Shown here piece by piece: positions 18,862-30,079 of a stretch of 64,000 nucleotides of DNA; the first letter of the stretch is position 1, and every line of letters begins with the position of its first letter. A program made the position numbers and the translations under genes. Source of the DNA: Tolypeutes matacus (Eukaryota; Chordata; Mammalia; Cingulata; Chlamyphoridae); assembly GCA_026826555.1 (NCBI GenBank), contig JAKSZT010040235.1, positions 538,999 through 602,998 of the forward strand, read 5' to 3'. Below the pieces are notes generated by a model. It searched no databases and was not told the origin of the DNA. It was given only the letters and a program-made list of their open reading frames with translations.

Positions 18862-21800
18862 CTAGCGCAGGAAGGACCTCCTCCGGGCCCGGAGGAAGGC
18901 CTCGATCTGCTCCAGCGAGCGGCCCTTGGTCTCGGGCACGCAGCAGCCGGTGAAAGCCAGGTTCACCAGGCAGACGGCAGCAAAGAGGAAGAAGGGCACC
19001 TGGAGGCCGAGCGCGCTCTGGGGGCACAGCACGGGGACTGGGGTCACGGGAGGAGCCCCAGGTCCCTCCTGCCCTGGGACGGGTCGGCTCCACCCCTGCC
19101 CACAGGGCTGCCTGGCCGGGGGTGCGCTCCCGCCTCCCCCGATCCACCGGCCTAGACAGCGCAGGCTGGAGCCAGCGGCCCCTCAGGGTCCCTTGCGAGG
19201 GAAGGGGGTCTGAGACTTCGTGATTCTGGTTGACTCCAGGGTCTCGGGAGCTTCGAACCAGAGTGGGGAGCAGGCCGGGGGCCCTGCACTCACCACCACG
19301 GGCAGGAAGGACTGGGTGAGGGCGAAGGCGGTGAGCCAGCTGCCGAGCACGCAGAGCCCGGAGGCCGCGCCGCGGGCCCGCAGGGGCAGGATCTCGGCCA
19401 TGAGGAGCCAGGTGACGGGCCCCCAGCCCATGGCGTAGCCTGCGGGGTGTGGAGAAGGCCGCTGAGGCCCCACGCAGGGCGCCACCGGGCCCGGGCCCGG
19501 CCAGGCCAAAGGCCGCCCCCCAGGGCTGCCTCCCCGGCCCCGCCTACCCATGATGAAGGACATGGCGGCCAGCAGGGGCACCAGCGTGAGGCAGCTGCTG
19601 GGCGAGGCCGGGGTCTGCTCCGTGCCCCCCACAGCCCCGCTCTCCAGGCTCAGGGTGCTGTTGGGGCTCAAGGGCCGTGGGCCGAAGTGGACGTACAGCC
19701 CCAGCGTCAGGTTGGCGGCGAACATGATGGATGCTGCAGACACAAAGGCGGCCCTCCCGGGGCCCGGGCCGCTGAGGGGGGGCTTTCTCCGGGAGGGCCC
19801 CTTCTCTGGGCTCCCGCGGCACCCCGTGTGTTTCCGAGCTCGTGGGGGCTGACGCGGCCTCGCCGTGGGGTGGCGGGGGCGGCTTGCTCATCGCCCAGCA
19901 GACCCCAGCAGCCCCTTCGGAGTGGCTGGTGCGTGCCCTGCCCTGTGCCAGGAGTCGGGAAGGCAGGGGTGCCCACCCCAGGGCAGGCCCGGTCCCCCGA
20001 GTCCCAGGCTCAGCGAAAGTGGGCAAAGTAGGGCAGGGGGTGTCGGCACCCACCTGAGACGAACAGCAGCGCCTTGCGGCCTGCAAGGTCCAGGGTGAGG
20101 GCGGCAATGAGCACGGAGAGGAGCCTCACGGCGCCCACGATGGCCGCGTCATCCTTGGGGGGCTGTGGGGAGGAAGGCCGCCGAGCTGAGGGATGCCCGC
20201 TGCCCTGGCCCGTGGTCCCCAGGGTGGGGACTTCGGCACCCACCCGCGCCCACGGCCCACCCAGACTCGCGGCGGCTGAAAAAGGACTCGCTGCTAATCT
20301 CCAATCTCGCCTCGGGACAGGCTGTGAAACAACACCGTTATCTCCATGCTGCAGAAGAGGAAGCTGGGGTTCGGAGGGGAAGAGGCTGCCCCAGCAAGCG
20401 GCAGGGCCACAGGGGCCCAGGGCCTGGGCTCGAGCCGCCTGCGTTACCGTCACTGTGCCTTCCACAGTCCACGCCTGTTTACCTGGGGTCGTGTCTGCTC
20501 GCTGCTGGGTCCCCGACACCTGCACGGACAGGCGCCCGGAGAGCGTTTGGGGGGCCCTGAGCCCCCGCGGGCCTCCGAGGGCCGGGGGCGGCGCTCACCA
20601 GCAGGACGGCCATGCTGTCAAAGATGGGCTGCAGGTAGACCAGGATGGGCGTGATGCCCGTCAGCTGCTGCAGGAGGCGCATCAGCAAGGCGATGGCGAT
20701 GGGGCGGTACGCGTGGGGGTCCCTGACCTCCGCCCAGGACACACGGCTGCTCTGGAGACACGGGGCCGCCGCTCAGGGGGCTGCGCAGGGCACCCCTGGC
20801 CGGCCGTGGCCCTGCTCCCCTGGGTGAGGCGCCAGCGCGCAGGAGCCCCCCCAGGCTCTTGGCTAAGTGGGCGGCCGAGGCAGACTTCCGCTCGTCAGGC
20901 CCCCGGGGACCGGGCACCCAGAGTGTGGGCTCCACGCAGGGGCCGCAGCACGCGCCTCTAACCCATCCCCTCGCCTGACCCTCAGCCCAGCTTCTGGGAG
21001 CCGGAACCACCGCCACCCCCATTTTCCAGGAAGGGCAACCGAGGCTGGAAAGGCTGGCAGTCAGGCCGCGGGCGCCCCGCCCTTCCCGCACCTGACTCCG
21101 GATGTTGTCCTGGATCTGCTCAAACTCCCAGCTGATGTCGGCGTCGGCCCCGCGCAGCCAGGCCAGCGCCCGCCGCGCCTCCTCGGCCCTGCCCCGCGAC
21201 AGCAGGAAGCGCGGCGAGTTGGGCACCAGGCTCAGCAGCAGGACCATGCCGAGCACGGGCCCCTCGCCGGCCACCGCCAGCCAGCGCCACGGCAGCAGGA
21301 GGCCTGCGGCAGGAGCAGCCTTCAGGTCTAGCCTGAGGCCGCCTCCTACAGGAAGCCTCCCCTGATTGCCCCAGGCCTCCATGACTGGCTGGGAGGGGCT
21401 GCAGCCACTGTCCGTCCAGTCTCTAGCAGGGGGTCCAGCACAGAGTGGCAGTCCCATGGAGGGGCTCAAGGGTCTTGGCAGGGTAAGGGAGGGGCGGGCT
21501 GCACAGGCAAGGCCCTGGGCCGCCCCCTCCCCCTCCCATGCGAGCAGAGCGGCTGCGCTCTCATCTATCTCTAAGAGGACTTCCTGCGCTGGGCCGTATC
21601 CGATGGCGCATCCTGCTATTTAAAGGTGGCTGGAAGAGCCGGTCGGGGACAGGCTCTCCCCGCCCAGATGGGTGGGCGGCCAGAGGGGCAGGAAGTCGCC
21701 TGGAGGCGCACAGCATGCTGGTGGCCGAGCGCAGCCGGGGTTCTCTGGGGCAGCTCGGTTCACCCCACCTCCCCCCGGCCCCAGGCGCCCTGACACAGGA

Positions 21801-24081
21801 TGCTCGGAACTTGTCTGAGCAATACTTGCCAAGGGCGTAGAGAGACAGTGACCCAAACACGGCCATGAGCTGGGGAGTGGTCCCCAGGGCCCCACGCACG
21901 CCCGGGGGAGCAATCTCAGACACGTAGACCTGCAAGACATGCACGGCCCCGCCAGCCTGTGGTGAACCTTGGGCGGAACCCAAGCTGGGGTCCTTGTCCC
22001 AGCCGGAGTCGTGGCCTGCCCTCCCTCGGCCTCAGTTTCCCTCGTTGTAAGTGAGCAGAAGCACTCTGCTCCAAAACGGGTAGCGAGAAGCGGGGAACTA
22101 AGGAGCCCCAAGGGCACCCGGCCCCTGCCGAGCCGCAGACTCCCTTTTCCTCCCAGCGATCCTTGCCCGGTCCTCCTGGGCTCCCCGACCCAGCTGACGA
22201 GTATGCGTGGACCACTGGCTAAGACAGATTCCCTTTCACCCAGTGCTCAACTTGGATTTTCTCCAGTTGAGCAATGCATCTTTCTGTGGTCAGGAAGGGG
22301 ACTAGGAAGTTGGGGAGTCAGAAGTGGGGGCAGCTGAAAACACAGGGTCAGGTTTTCCTGAAATGAGCTGTCCTGGGGAGGTAGGTGGGTAGCGGTAGAC
22401 TCAGCCTTCCCAGGAAAAGGAAGCCAAACACACTCTCGTTGACCAGTGGGCATGGGGGCTCGGCACCGAGCCCGACAGCGAGGGCCCGGGTGCGGGTCCC
22501 GGCCTTACCGGTATGCAGGCAGCTGTGAGCCCCCCGGCGAAGCCCGTCAGCACCCTCCCCAGCAGCAGCATCCAGACGCCACGGGCGCCTGCCATGAGCG
22601 CGTAGCCGGCTGCGGAGGGTATGGCCGAGAACATGATGCTGAGCTTCCTGCCCAGGAAGTCGTTGAGGACCATGGCGCTGAGGCCCCCGGCCGCCGCTCC
22701 CAAGGTGAACACGGACTACGGAGAAAGGGGGTGCAGAGCTGACGTATCTGGGCACCGAGTGCCCCCACCACCCATCGGAGCCTAGAGACAGCTTCTTCCC
22801 TAAGCTGCCAGGCGGTGCCCAGGAGACTGGGCTGCAGGGCAGGCAGTCCAGGACTCAGACCAGTGATGGTAGTGAGCCTCCTGTCTCTAGGAGTATACAA
22901 GCAGCGTGTGAACAACCGATGGTCGGGGATGCCACAAAGAGGGTCCTGCTTTGGGGAGGAGGTGAGGCCACATGTACACAGTGAATGCTTACGTGTCTAA
23001 TATCACTCTTGCACAGTGACTTGGGCATGATGCGCCACCTGTCTGAGCCTCACTTTCCTCAACTGTATTATGGGGAGAATAAGAGTCCTGGGCATGTAGG
23101 GTGGCCCTGCCTGCACACCCACAGGCTCGGGGGGCACTGGGCCTTATTTCAGACAACAGGTCACCGTTCTATAACTCGCGGCTTCTCGGATTGCAGCCCT
23201 GGAGTCCTCGGCTCCCAGGTCTGTGCCCTGCGCCCCGTTCACCCACACTCTCCTGGGCACGTGTGCGAATGGACCCTGGAACCGGCCTTGCCCCATTGAC
23301 ACCGATGGCCCCGGCCCCGTCCACCCAGGGAGGCGCCCGCCCCGCTGCGGCGCCCAGCTGTGGGTGTGCGGCCAGGGGAGGACACCACTGCTCCTTCCCA
23401 GGCCGACCCCGCCAGCTTTCACTTCCCCTTGTCTCGGGCACCCCCAGGCCGCCTGGAGCTGGGGTGGGGCGGGCCCTGGAGGGGGTTGCAAGGTTGAGCT
23501 TCTGGGGATCCCCAGCTGCGGACAGAGCTCAGGGGTCCCTGCTTCCCCCAACCCTGCTCCCTTACCCCGAACCAGGAGGCCTGGGCCTTGCTGAGGCGCA
23601 CGGCCAGGTCCGCGGAGTGCTCCAGGGCCGGGATGACCGGGGACGTGTAGACCAGGGCGTAGCCGAAGCTGAAGTTGCCCAGCACGGCGGCGAAGGTGGC
23701 CAGGAGCACCCTCTTGTTCCGCAGGGCCCTGGGGGCGGCAGAAGGCTCCGGCTCTGAGCCCCTCCTCCCGCCGCTGTCTGCTGGGAGCCCCGCGGCCCCT
23801 CACGGGCAGAGCGCGGGGGCCCCGGGTCGAGGGCCGGTCCCCAGCAGCCCCGGGTGTCCCGGCCACCGGGCTGGGTCCTCCGCAGGCCAGGGCAGGCCTG
23901 GAGCGGGCGCCGCTGTGCCGCGGGGGGCGCGCTGCGTGACCCAGCCCGCGCCTCGCCCTCCCTGGGCCCAGGCCCCCGGCCCGCCCCGCCCCGCTCACCC
24001 GGCCCGCGCGCGGCCCCCCGGCGGCCCCTCGGGGAAGGTGTCGTAGCCGCGGCCCTCGGCTCCCAGCAGGGGCTCCTGCAT
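18862..24081 (-). CDS. SLC2A6: SLC2A6 (GLUT6), facilitative hexose transporter family, complete
   Basis: Twelve-span major facilitator of lysosomal/endosomal membranes. Ten exons (minus): 24081-23999, 23728-23566, 22715-22509, 21929-21830, 21303-21092, 20751-20599, 20162-20054, 19733-19548, 19439-19294, 19017-18862. They total 1515 nt, 504 aa (human about 507). The N-terminus MQEPLLGAE keeps the dileucine sorting signal at residues 5-6. Family marks in order: [13 protein letters not shown] (TM1), NDFLGRK (loop 2-3), [14 protein letters not shown] (loop 4-5), [12 protein letters not shown] (end TM6), [14 protein letters not shown] (TM7), DLAGRK (loop 8-9), [19 protein letters not shown] (TM10 and loop), [15 protein letters not shown] after TM12. 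NLTLG and PNST in the large loop are possible N-glycosylation sites. All introns are GT-AG except intron 4, which starts GCAAGT (GC-AG). Recognised from residues and synteny. Confidence 0.97.
20280..20450. repeat. MIR SINE fragment in an SLC2A6 intron
   Basis: Sequence CTCCATGCTGCAGAAGAGGA, then AGCTGGGGTTC, has the MIR arrangement. Divergent. Other short MIR-like pieces lie near 21015-21055, 22010-22070 and 23025-23100. Confidence 0.55.
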
Positions 24082-24720
24082 GGCGGGCTCTCGCCTCGGG
24101 GCGCAGCGCGGCTCAGGGCGCACGGGGACGCGCACGGGGACGCGCACGGGGACGCGCACGGGGAGCGCGCAGCCCGCCCGGGGCCAGGACCCGCGATTGG
24201 CTGCCGGGCGGCCCTGCAGAGGCGGCGCGGGCCAATGGGCGGCCGCGGGCCGCGGGGATGCTCGGATGCGGCGCGCGGCGGCCCAGGGCGGGGCCGCGAG
24301 GACTTCCCCGGGCGGGGCGGGAGGGGGGGGCCGGGGGAGGGGGGAGGGGGGCGCGGCGGGAGGAGGGGGAGGGGGGCGCCCGCGGGAGGGGGGGAGGGGG
24401 GCGCCCGCGGGAGGGGGGGAGGGGGGCGCGCTGCCGCCGCCCGCTGCGGAAGAGGCAGTGACGCCCAGAGACGCGAAGTGGCCGCCAAGGTCACGCAGCC
24501 AGCACCTAGGGACAAGAAGGCGCCCCCCCCAGCGAGGCGTGTGCGCGCGGCCCTAGCCCCCCCCCCCCCCGCCGGCCCCCCCGCCCCCCTGCCCCCCCAG
24601 GTGTGACGAGGCCCCCGGCGGGAGGGCGTGCGAGGTGAGGGCGCGGGGCGCGGTGGGCTCTTCCTTGGGGAGACAGCGCCGTGCGCAGCGCCCAGGTGAG
24701 GAGGGCCAAGTGAGAGAGGC
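24082..24720 (-). promoter_or_regulatory. SLC2A6 CpG-island promoter region
   Basis: CpG-dense sequence directly upstream of the SLC2A6 start codon. Within it are a 12-bp tandem array at about 24118-24165 (unit ACGGGGACGCGC), an inverted CCAAT (ATTGGCTG) near 24195 and another CCAAT at 24232, then G-rich arrays. No TATA box seen. Confidence 0.7.
24320..24435. repeat. G-rich tandem array with G-quadruplex potential
   Basis: Repeated GGGGAGGGGGGCGCCCGCGG type units, about 30 bp each, upstream of SLC2A6. Many G-runs of four or more lie close together on the plus strand (C-runs on the SLC2A6 sense strand). A second C-rich run lies at 24550-24600. Confidence 0.8.
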
Positions 24721-24799
24721 CGGGGAAGCGGGGACTGCAGTCTCCCCGCAGGCCCGTCCTGCAGAAATAACGAGTCCTCCCAGCTCTGACCCGGCCGGG

Positions 24800-25823
24800 T
24801 GCGCCCCGGATAGCTTTAAACGGATCCTCTGTTGTGGAATGTTCGGGTTATTTCCAAGTTCTGGCAATCAGAATAGTCACGCTTCCCCACGAGTTATTAT
24901 CATTCCTCTTTATTATAATCGTAATGTAACCATAGTGGAGTGATAAAGAGGAAGAAGCCTCCCCCGTCTGCCAACAGGGTTTTTAGTGTTTTCTTCCTTC
25001 CAGGCTCCCCCCGCCCCCCGTGTGTCGCTTTGCATATTTGCCATCGGAGATTGGACACATTTGACATCATACTTAAAACAGTTTCTCGCCATCAGGAGCA
25101 TAGGCTTTGGACCTGGGCACGCCCAATGAATGGCGACATAGAGATATTGGTATACAGGCCTCATAACCTTATCTTAAAAATCGAAATATAGCAAATCTGA
25201 AGTCTACAGTTCAATGAATAAATCTCCCTGTGCACCCCCCATAATCACCATCCAGAGCAAGAAGCGGAACAATTTTTAGATCACCCCAGAAAAGGGCTGG
25301 TGACCCTTCTCAGGCCTGCCCCACCCACCCTGAGGCGCCCACCGCTTGACTCCTACCTCTGTGCCTTAGGTTTGTCTGCTCTTGAACTTTGTGCAAACAG
25401 TATCATACTCTTTTGTTCCCGCCTGTTTTCTTCCTCAACCTAATCTTTTTCTTTTAAAATCAACTTTATTAAAGTCTTATTTACATATGGTAAAACGCAC
25501 CCGTTTTAAGTGTACAAGTTGATGCATTTTGACGAGTGTCTAACTCAGTTAGCTGCCACACCAATCAAGATCTAAAACGTTTCCAACCTCATGGAAGGTT
25601 CCTCTTGGCCCCTTCCTGTTCCCCCCAGGAAACCGACCTGCTTTCGGTGACTGTAGATTACATGGATCTTTCTAGGGTTTCCATAAAGAGAGCCATATAT
25701 TCAGTGCTCTTTTTTTTGGTGGTGGTGGTGGGGGGTCTGGCTTCTTTCACTCAGCGTGTTTTTGAGATTCATCCATTTTGTTGCATTTTTCAATGCATTT
25801 CGTTACTTTCTATTGCTGAGTAA
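24800..25823 (-). repeat. Old LINE-1 3' fragments
   Basis: AT-rich, degenerate. The piece around ACATATGGTAAAACGCACCC and GTACAAGTTGATGCATTTTG matches the usual layout of an old mammalian L1 3' UTR in minus orientation. TTCACTCAGCGTG, then GAGATTCATCCATTTTGTTG, is also LINE-like. No intact coding frame. Confidence 0.6.
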
Positions 25824-26236
25824 TGCTGAGTAAAATAAAATGGGCATCTGCCTTGGGCACTGCTGGGAGAAGATCCCTTTCCCAGAAGACAAACACAATT
25901 GACCTGCAGGGGTTTTCCTGAGAAAACAGAACACACCCTAAAAGGCTGCTGCTAGGCCACACTGGTGATCAAACTAGTTCGGGTCCAGGAGAGAGAGCTT
26001 GTCCGAATGGACAAGCATACCGCAGGAATCACCGTCCGTCTGTGCCCCACTATGTGGGATGGAAACTTCCTCTCAATCAGTTGTTGAGTCTGCTTCGCCC
26101 CTCTCTGAGCTTCCCCTTTCCATGCCCTCGGGGAGCTGCCTCCTACTTTCTGAATGGGAAGCTGCCTGATTCGTGAATGAATAGCTCAATAAAGTTGTGA
26201 GACCCGAAACTGCTTGGGAAGTTTTTCTTTTTATCA
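25824..26236 (+). mobile_element. Degenerate retroviral LTR (5' LTR of an ERV)
   Basis: Starts TGCTGAGTAAAATAAAATGG and ends TTTTTATCA, with a polyadenylation signal AATAAA at 26188-26193. Directly followed by a primer-binding-like stretch TTTTGGTGGCCAGGATGGGA. A related LTR starts at 28453, and the two share CCCTTTCC(C)AGAA and CAGGGGTTTTCC. Both are old and divergent. A third fragment lies at 34985. Confidence 0.65.
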
Positions 26237-28452
26237 GTTTTGGTGGCCAGGATGGGATCCTTTGACTGGAATATCATATTTGATATGATAATCAGACATG
26301 ACCAGACACCTTTAAGGAACTAAGGTTGACTTTATGGAGCCAAGGCTTACAGAATCCTCATGGAAAAGCCCTTCTGGAACCTGGCTCCAGGCTTCCCAGG
26401 TTTACAGGTCGGTAAAGAAAGTTGAAAACTGGTGTCGAATTCTTGGCTTGGCTTCCCAACCTCGAGAGGCTTTTAAAAGTCCAATTGTCCAATCGGAGGT
26501 TCCTTATGATGACCACCAGCAAAGCAAACTTAAAAAGGCCTCTGTGGGGAAGCAGAGATGGCTCAAGCAGTTGGGTGCCCGCCTCCCACATGGGAGGTCC
26601 TGGGTTCGGTTCCCGGTGCCTCCTAAAAAGAAAACGAGCACACAACGAACAGACACAGAGAGCAGTCAGCGAGCACAAAACAAGGGGGAGAGAGAAATAA
26701 ATAAATCTTTGGGGAGAAAAAAGGCCTTTACGGGAAACTACCATTCTTTCTGCACCTGTGGCATATATGATTTTGCATTTTCTCCCCCAACCCTTCCAGG
26801 TGTTTCCCCTTCCGGTCGCAGGAATACTCCATCCCTAAACAGTTAAAAAGCAAGTCTCGGTAACCCGCGATTGATCAGTCAGTCTCGTACTGGAAATATT
26901 TAATCTTTCCTTCCAGAAGCCTGTCGGGATATCTGTTTCTTGATTGCCCCCAGATCAATGACCTTAAGTCATGGCTGCCAATGTATCAGTTCTTTTGTGA
27001 TCTGCTTCCTGTAAGGCACATGCCCCCCACCAGCTACGGACCTTTAGTTCTTGAGCACTGAGCACTGTCCTGCTTCTTTAGAAGCTCCCCCACCACGCAC
27101 CTTCCCAGCTGCCTGTGGTCACGCCCCATGAAGACCCCCCTCGCTTTGCAGCCAACGCCAACACTTGGGCTCGGACTGCCGTCTCTCCTTCCGCCGCCGA
27201 GACCAAGGACCACGCTCACGACTGGCCAAGCTGCCTTGTCCAAGGCTCTCTTTGGTCTGACGTGTCCCTGTAGGCTCGGCGGGAAGCTGTCATTTTAAAC
27301 ACTATGTAAATAGGCCAAATCTAATGAAACTAGCCTTATTTTATGATCAAGAATAATCTTTTTGGGGTTATTTGGTCAAAAGGAGGGTGACTATAGAAGA
27401 AATTGTGTGTTTCGGTGGAAAATTATAGTACACGCCTGTGGATTACCAGATTCTGCTCCTGCCCCCCCCTCCCGGCTTTGCAAACAGCAGGTAACTTCGT
27501 TTTGTTACCTGCCTGTAAACTGGACTGGATCCTGGGGCCTTGAGTACACGGTTACTCTAAATGCCAGCCAGAAAGTTAAGGTCTTTTGTGCATCTGGCCT
27601 CAGGCTGTCAAAGAGAGTTGAAACCCCGAGCCCTTGACCTTCCGTAGCGCAGGGCTCCTCTCCGTCCTGCGCCGTCACACCTTCCCGGGGAGCACACGAC
27701 TGGGGCGAGCAGTTATACGCGTGTCTAAGGTGTGACACGGAGCTGCCCCTCCAGGCAGGGGCAGCTGGGCTGCAGCGGCCTTGCCAAGGAGGCAGGCTCG
27801 GGAGGCCCTGGCCGCCCCAGCAATGCTGGCTTTATGTGACTGAGTCTGGCACAGGCATAAATAATCTGAAAAATTTTAAGGACCGTTTCAGGTGCTTCAG
27901 AACGTCAGTCAGGCTCAAACATTTCCACGGACAGACCTGTTTCCTGACCGAGGTTCTTGGTTTAAGGGACTATGGGGACAATCCCGTACACTTTGGATTT
28001 ACGCTTTTCATCGTGATGAGCAGTCTATACGGCTTTGTTTGTTTCTGTACAAACTGTGCTTCACAGTTCTGCTGAAATCCCTTGTCACCCTCCAGATGGG
28101 TGGCTGTTCTCAAGACAGCTAATCAAAAGGCAAAGGAGCTGGACGTGGCACTGTCTCGAGTGGCTGACACTAAGAATGAAGATGAAGATAATAGACTCGG
28201 AGAGGGGGCCGTTCCTGGGAGCCACTCAGTTGAGCAAATAACCCCACTGCCCGGCCTTCAGTGTAATCCAGTGTAGTTTCTCACTGCAAGGCAGAAAAGA
28301 AACAGACATGAAAAATAAAAAGGAAAAATGGAACAAGTTACTGCCTGAGGCTACTTGACCACCCGACATGAAAATAAATCAACGGTGGTAATCAGAGTAC
28401 TTTGGTCAAGTTTTCCGTGAGATCATCGGAAAATTGTCCCCAAAGGGGCCAC
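26237..28452 (+). mobile_element. ERV internal remnant
   Basis: Sequence between two related LTRs with a primer-binding-like start. I cannot identify gag, pol or env in it; all frames are short. About 2 kb, so most of the provirus is missing. A SINE is inserted at 26544. Confidence 0.45.
26544..26717 (+). mobile_element. DAS-type SINE with long tail region
   Basis: GGGGAAGCAGAGATGGCTCA, box-B-like GGGTTCGGTTCCCGG, an ACA/GAGCA-rich body, then AAATAAATAAATC. An imperfect duplication (AAAAAGGCCTCTGTG before, AAAAAGGCCTTTACG after) flanks it. Inserted in the ERV remnant. Confidence 0.88.
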
Positions 28453-28750
28453 TGTTAAGGGAAATCAAATGGCCACCCACATGGGTATTGCCGGGAGGAC
28501 CCCTTTCCAGAAAGCAAACACACCACCGGCAGGGGTTTTCCAAGTAAACGGAGCAGACCTTACAGGGCAGAGCCCCCGGTAGGCGGGACCCCCGGAGGTG
28601 AGCTAGTTTCCGTCCAGCCACGAGTCAGCGCACGTCTGCTCCCCGCTTTCTAAGCCCCCCGTGTAAAATGGAAACATTTCCTCGCTTGCTCCCGCGTCCG
28701 CCCTCTGCGAGCGCCCCCTTCCCACGCCCTCCGGGGAGCCTCCTTCCGAG
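28453..28750 (+). mobile_element. Degenerate ERV 3' LTR (truncated)
   Basis: Starts TGTTAAGGGAAATCAAATGG and aligns along its length to 25824-26130 before diverging near 28750. The AATAAA part is not recognisable, so the 3' end is missing. Confidence 0.6.
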
Positions 28751-29185
28751 GCAGGCTAGGTCAGGGAAAGGGAAGACCTGGCAGAAAGGCGTGGCCGCGG
28801 AACCCCTCCTGATGGGGCGTCCCCACTCCAAAGCCCCGGCCTTTCCAGCACCGCCCCGCACCCGGTGCCGGCTGCCACCGTCTTCTCCTGCATTGTCCCT
28901 TGGCGGCGGCGCGGTGGCAGAGAGCCGGGGCTTGCGTTCCTCCTGGGGAGCCCTGCCTCATGCACACGCATCCTGCTCACCCGCACCTTGCCGTCCCACC
29001 TTCCTACCGACACCACTCCTGGTGTGGACTGGGTGGGAGGGCGTCGGCGGGCAGGGCCGGGGTGGGTGCCATGGGGCGGCCCATATTCCCTTTTCCAGGT
29101 GACTCGCAGTCCAGGGGGCTGTGTCCGTATTTCAGCTCCAGTCTGCCTCTTCCTACCCCTGAATTCTTCATTTTGGGTTTGTAAA
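28751..29185. other. Unassigned GC-rich sequence between repeats
   Basis: Shares GAGGCAGGCTA and GAAGACCTGGCA with 34625-34660, so part may come from a further LTR family. No supported gene. Confidence 0.3.
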
Positions 29186-29195
29186 ATGCTTTGGA

Positions 29196-29930
29196 TGGCA
29201 AGAAAACACATGAAGAAATGCTCAACATCACTCACGATTAGGGAAATGCAAATCAAAACTACAATGAGATGTCATTTCACACCTACCAGAATGGCCACTA
29301 GGAAAAAGACAGAGAACTACAAGTGCTGGAGAGGATGCGGAGAGACAGGAACACTTCTTCACTGTTGGTGGGAATGCAGGATGGTACAGCCACTGTGGAG
29401 GACTGTTTGGCAGTTCCTAAAGAAGTTGAGTATACACTTGCCACGTGACCCTGCAATACCACTACTGGGTATATACCCAGAAGAACTGAGAGCAGTGACA
29501 CGAACAGACATCTGCACACCGATGTTCACAGCCACATTATTCACCATTGCCAAAAGCTGGAAACAACCCAGGTGTCCATCAACAGATGAATGGATAAACA
29601 AACTGTGGTCTATTCACACGATGGAATATTATGCAGCTGTAAGAAGAAATGAAGTCGTAAAGCATATAACAACATGGATGAACCTGGAGGACATTATGTT
29701 GAGTGAAGCAAGCCAGACACAAAAGGACAAATACTGTATGAATGCGTTACTATGAACCAAATATGTTGCGTAACATACTGTTTGATAAAAAAAAAAAAAA
29801 TTTATATGTGTCCATTACATTTAATTGAGAAATGTATATATTTATTCATCTGTGTTTACTTTTCAGTTTGTAATTGTTTATATTTTCAATTATTAAATGT
29901 ACAAAATAAAGTTTAAAAAAGGCTTAAAAA
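29196..29930 (+). mobile_element. LINE-1 3' end (5'-truncated)
   Basis: Plus-strand copy of the ORF2 C-terminus ([38 protein letters not shown]) running open to a stop near 29755. The full L1 3' UTR and a tail follow, ending AAAGTTTAAAAAAGGCTTA. About 0.73 kb. Short imperfect flanking matches (AAAATGCTTTGGATGG before, AAAATGCTTGGAATGG after) suggest the target site. Confidence 0.92.
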
Positions 29931-29945
29931 AAATGCTTGGAATGG

Positions 29946-30048
29946 GAGAGCTGGTGTGGCTCAGTGGTTGAGCACCAGCTTCCCACGTACGAGGTCCTGG
30001 GTTCAATCCCCGGCCCCTGGTACCTCAAAAAAAAAAAAACAAAAAAAA
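29946..30048 (+). mobile_element. DAS-type SINE
   Basis: TGGTGTGGCTCAGTGGTTGA, box-B-like GGGTTCAATCCCCGG, GGTACCTC and an A-tail. Sits at the end of the L1 tail, with TTGGAATG before and after it. Confidence 0.88.
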
Positions 30049-30079
30049 CTTTGGAATGTCTTAGAAACTGAAAATGCAT

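Noticed and set aside
23562..24515. 317-aa minus-strand ORF and 250-aa plus-strand ORF over the SLC2A6 start
   Set aside because: CpG-island shadows. The real frame is the short exon 23999-24081 joined to 23566-23728.
28865..29755. 296-aa ORF ending in an L1 ORF2 C-terminus
   Set aside because: The first part is GC-rich repeat flank read through by chance into the L1 fragment. Not an exon fused to L1.
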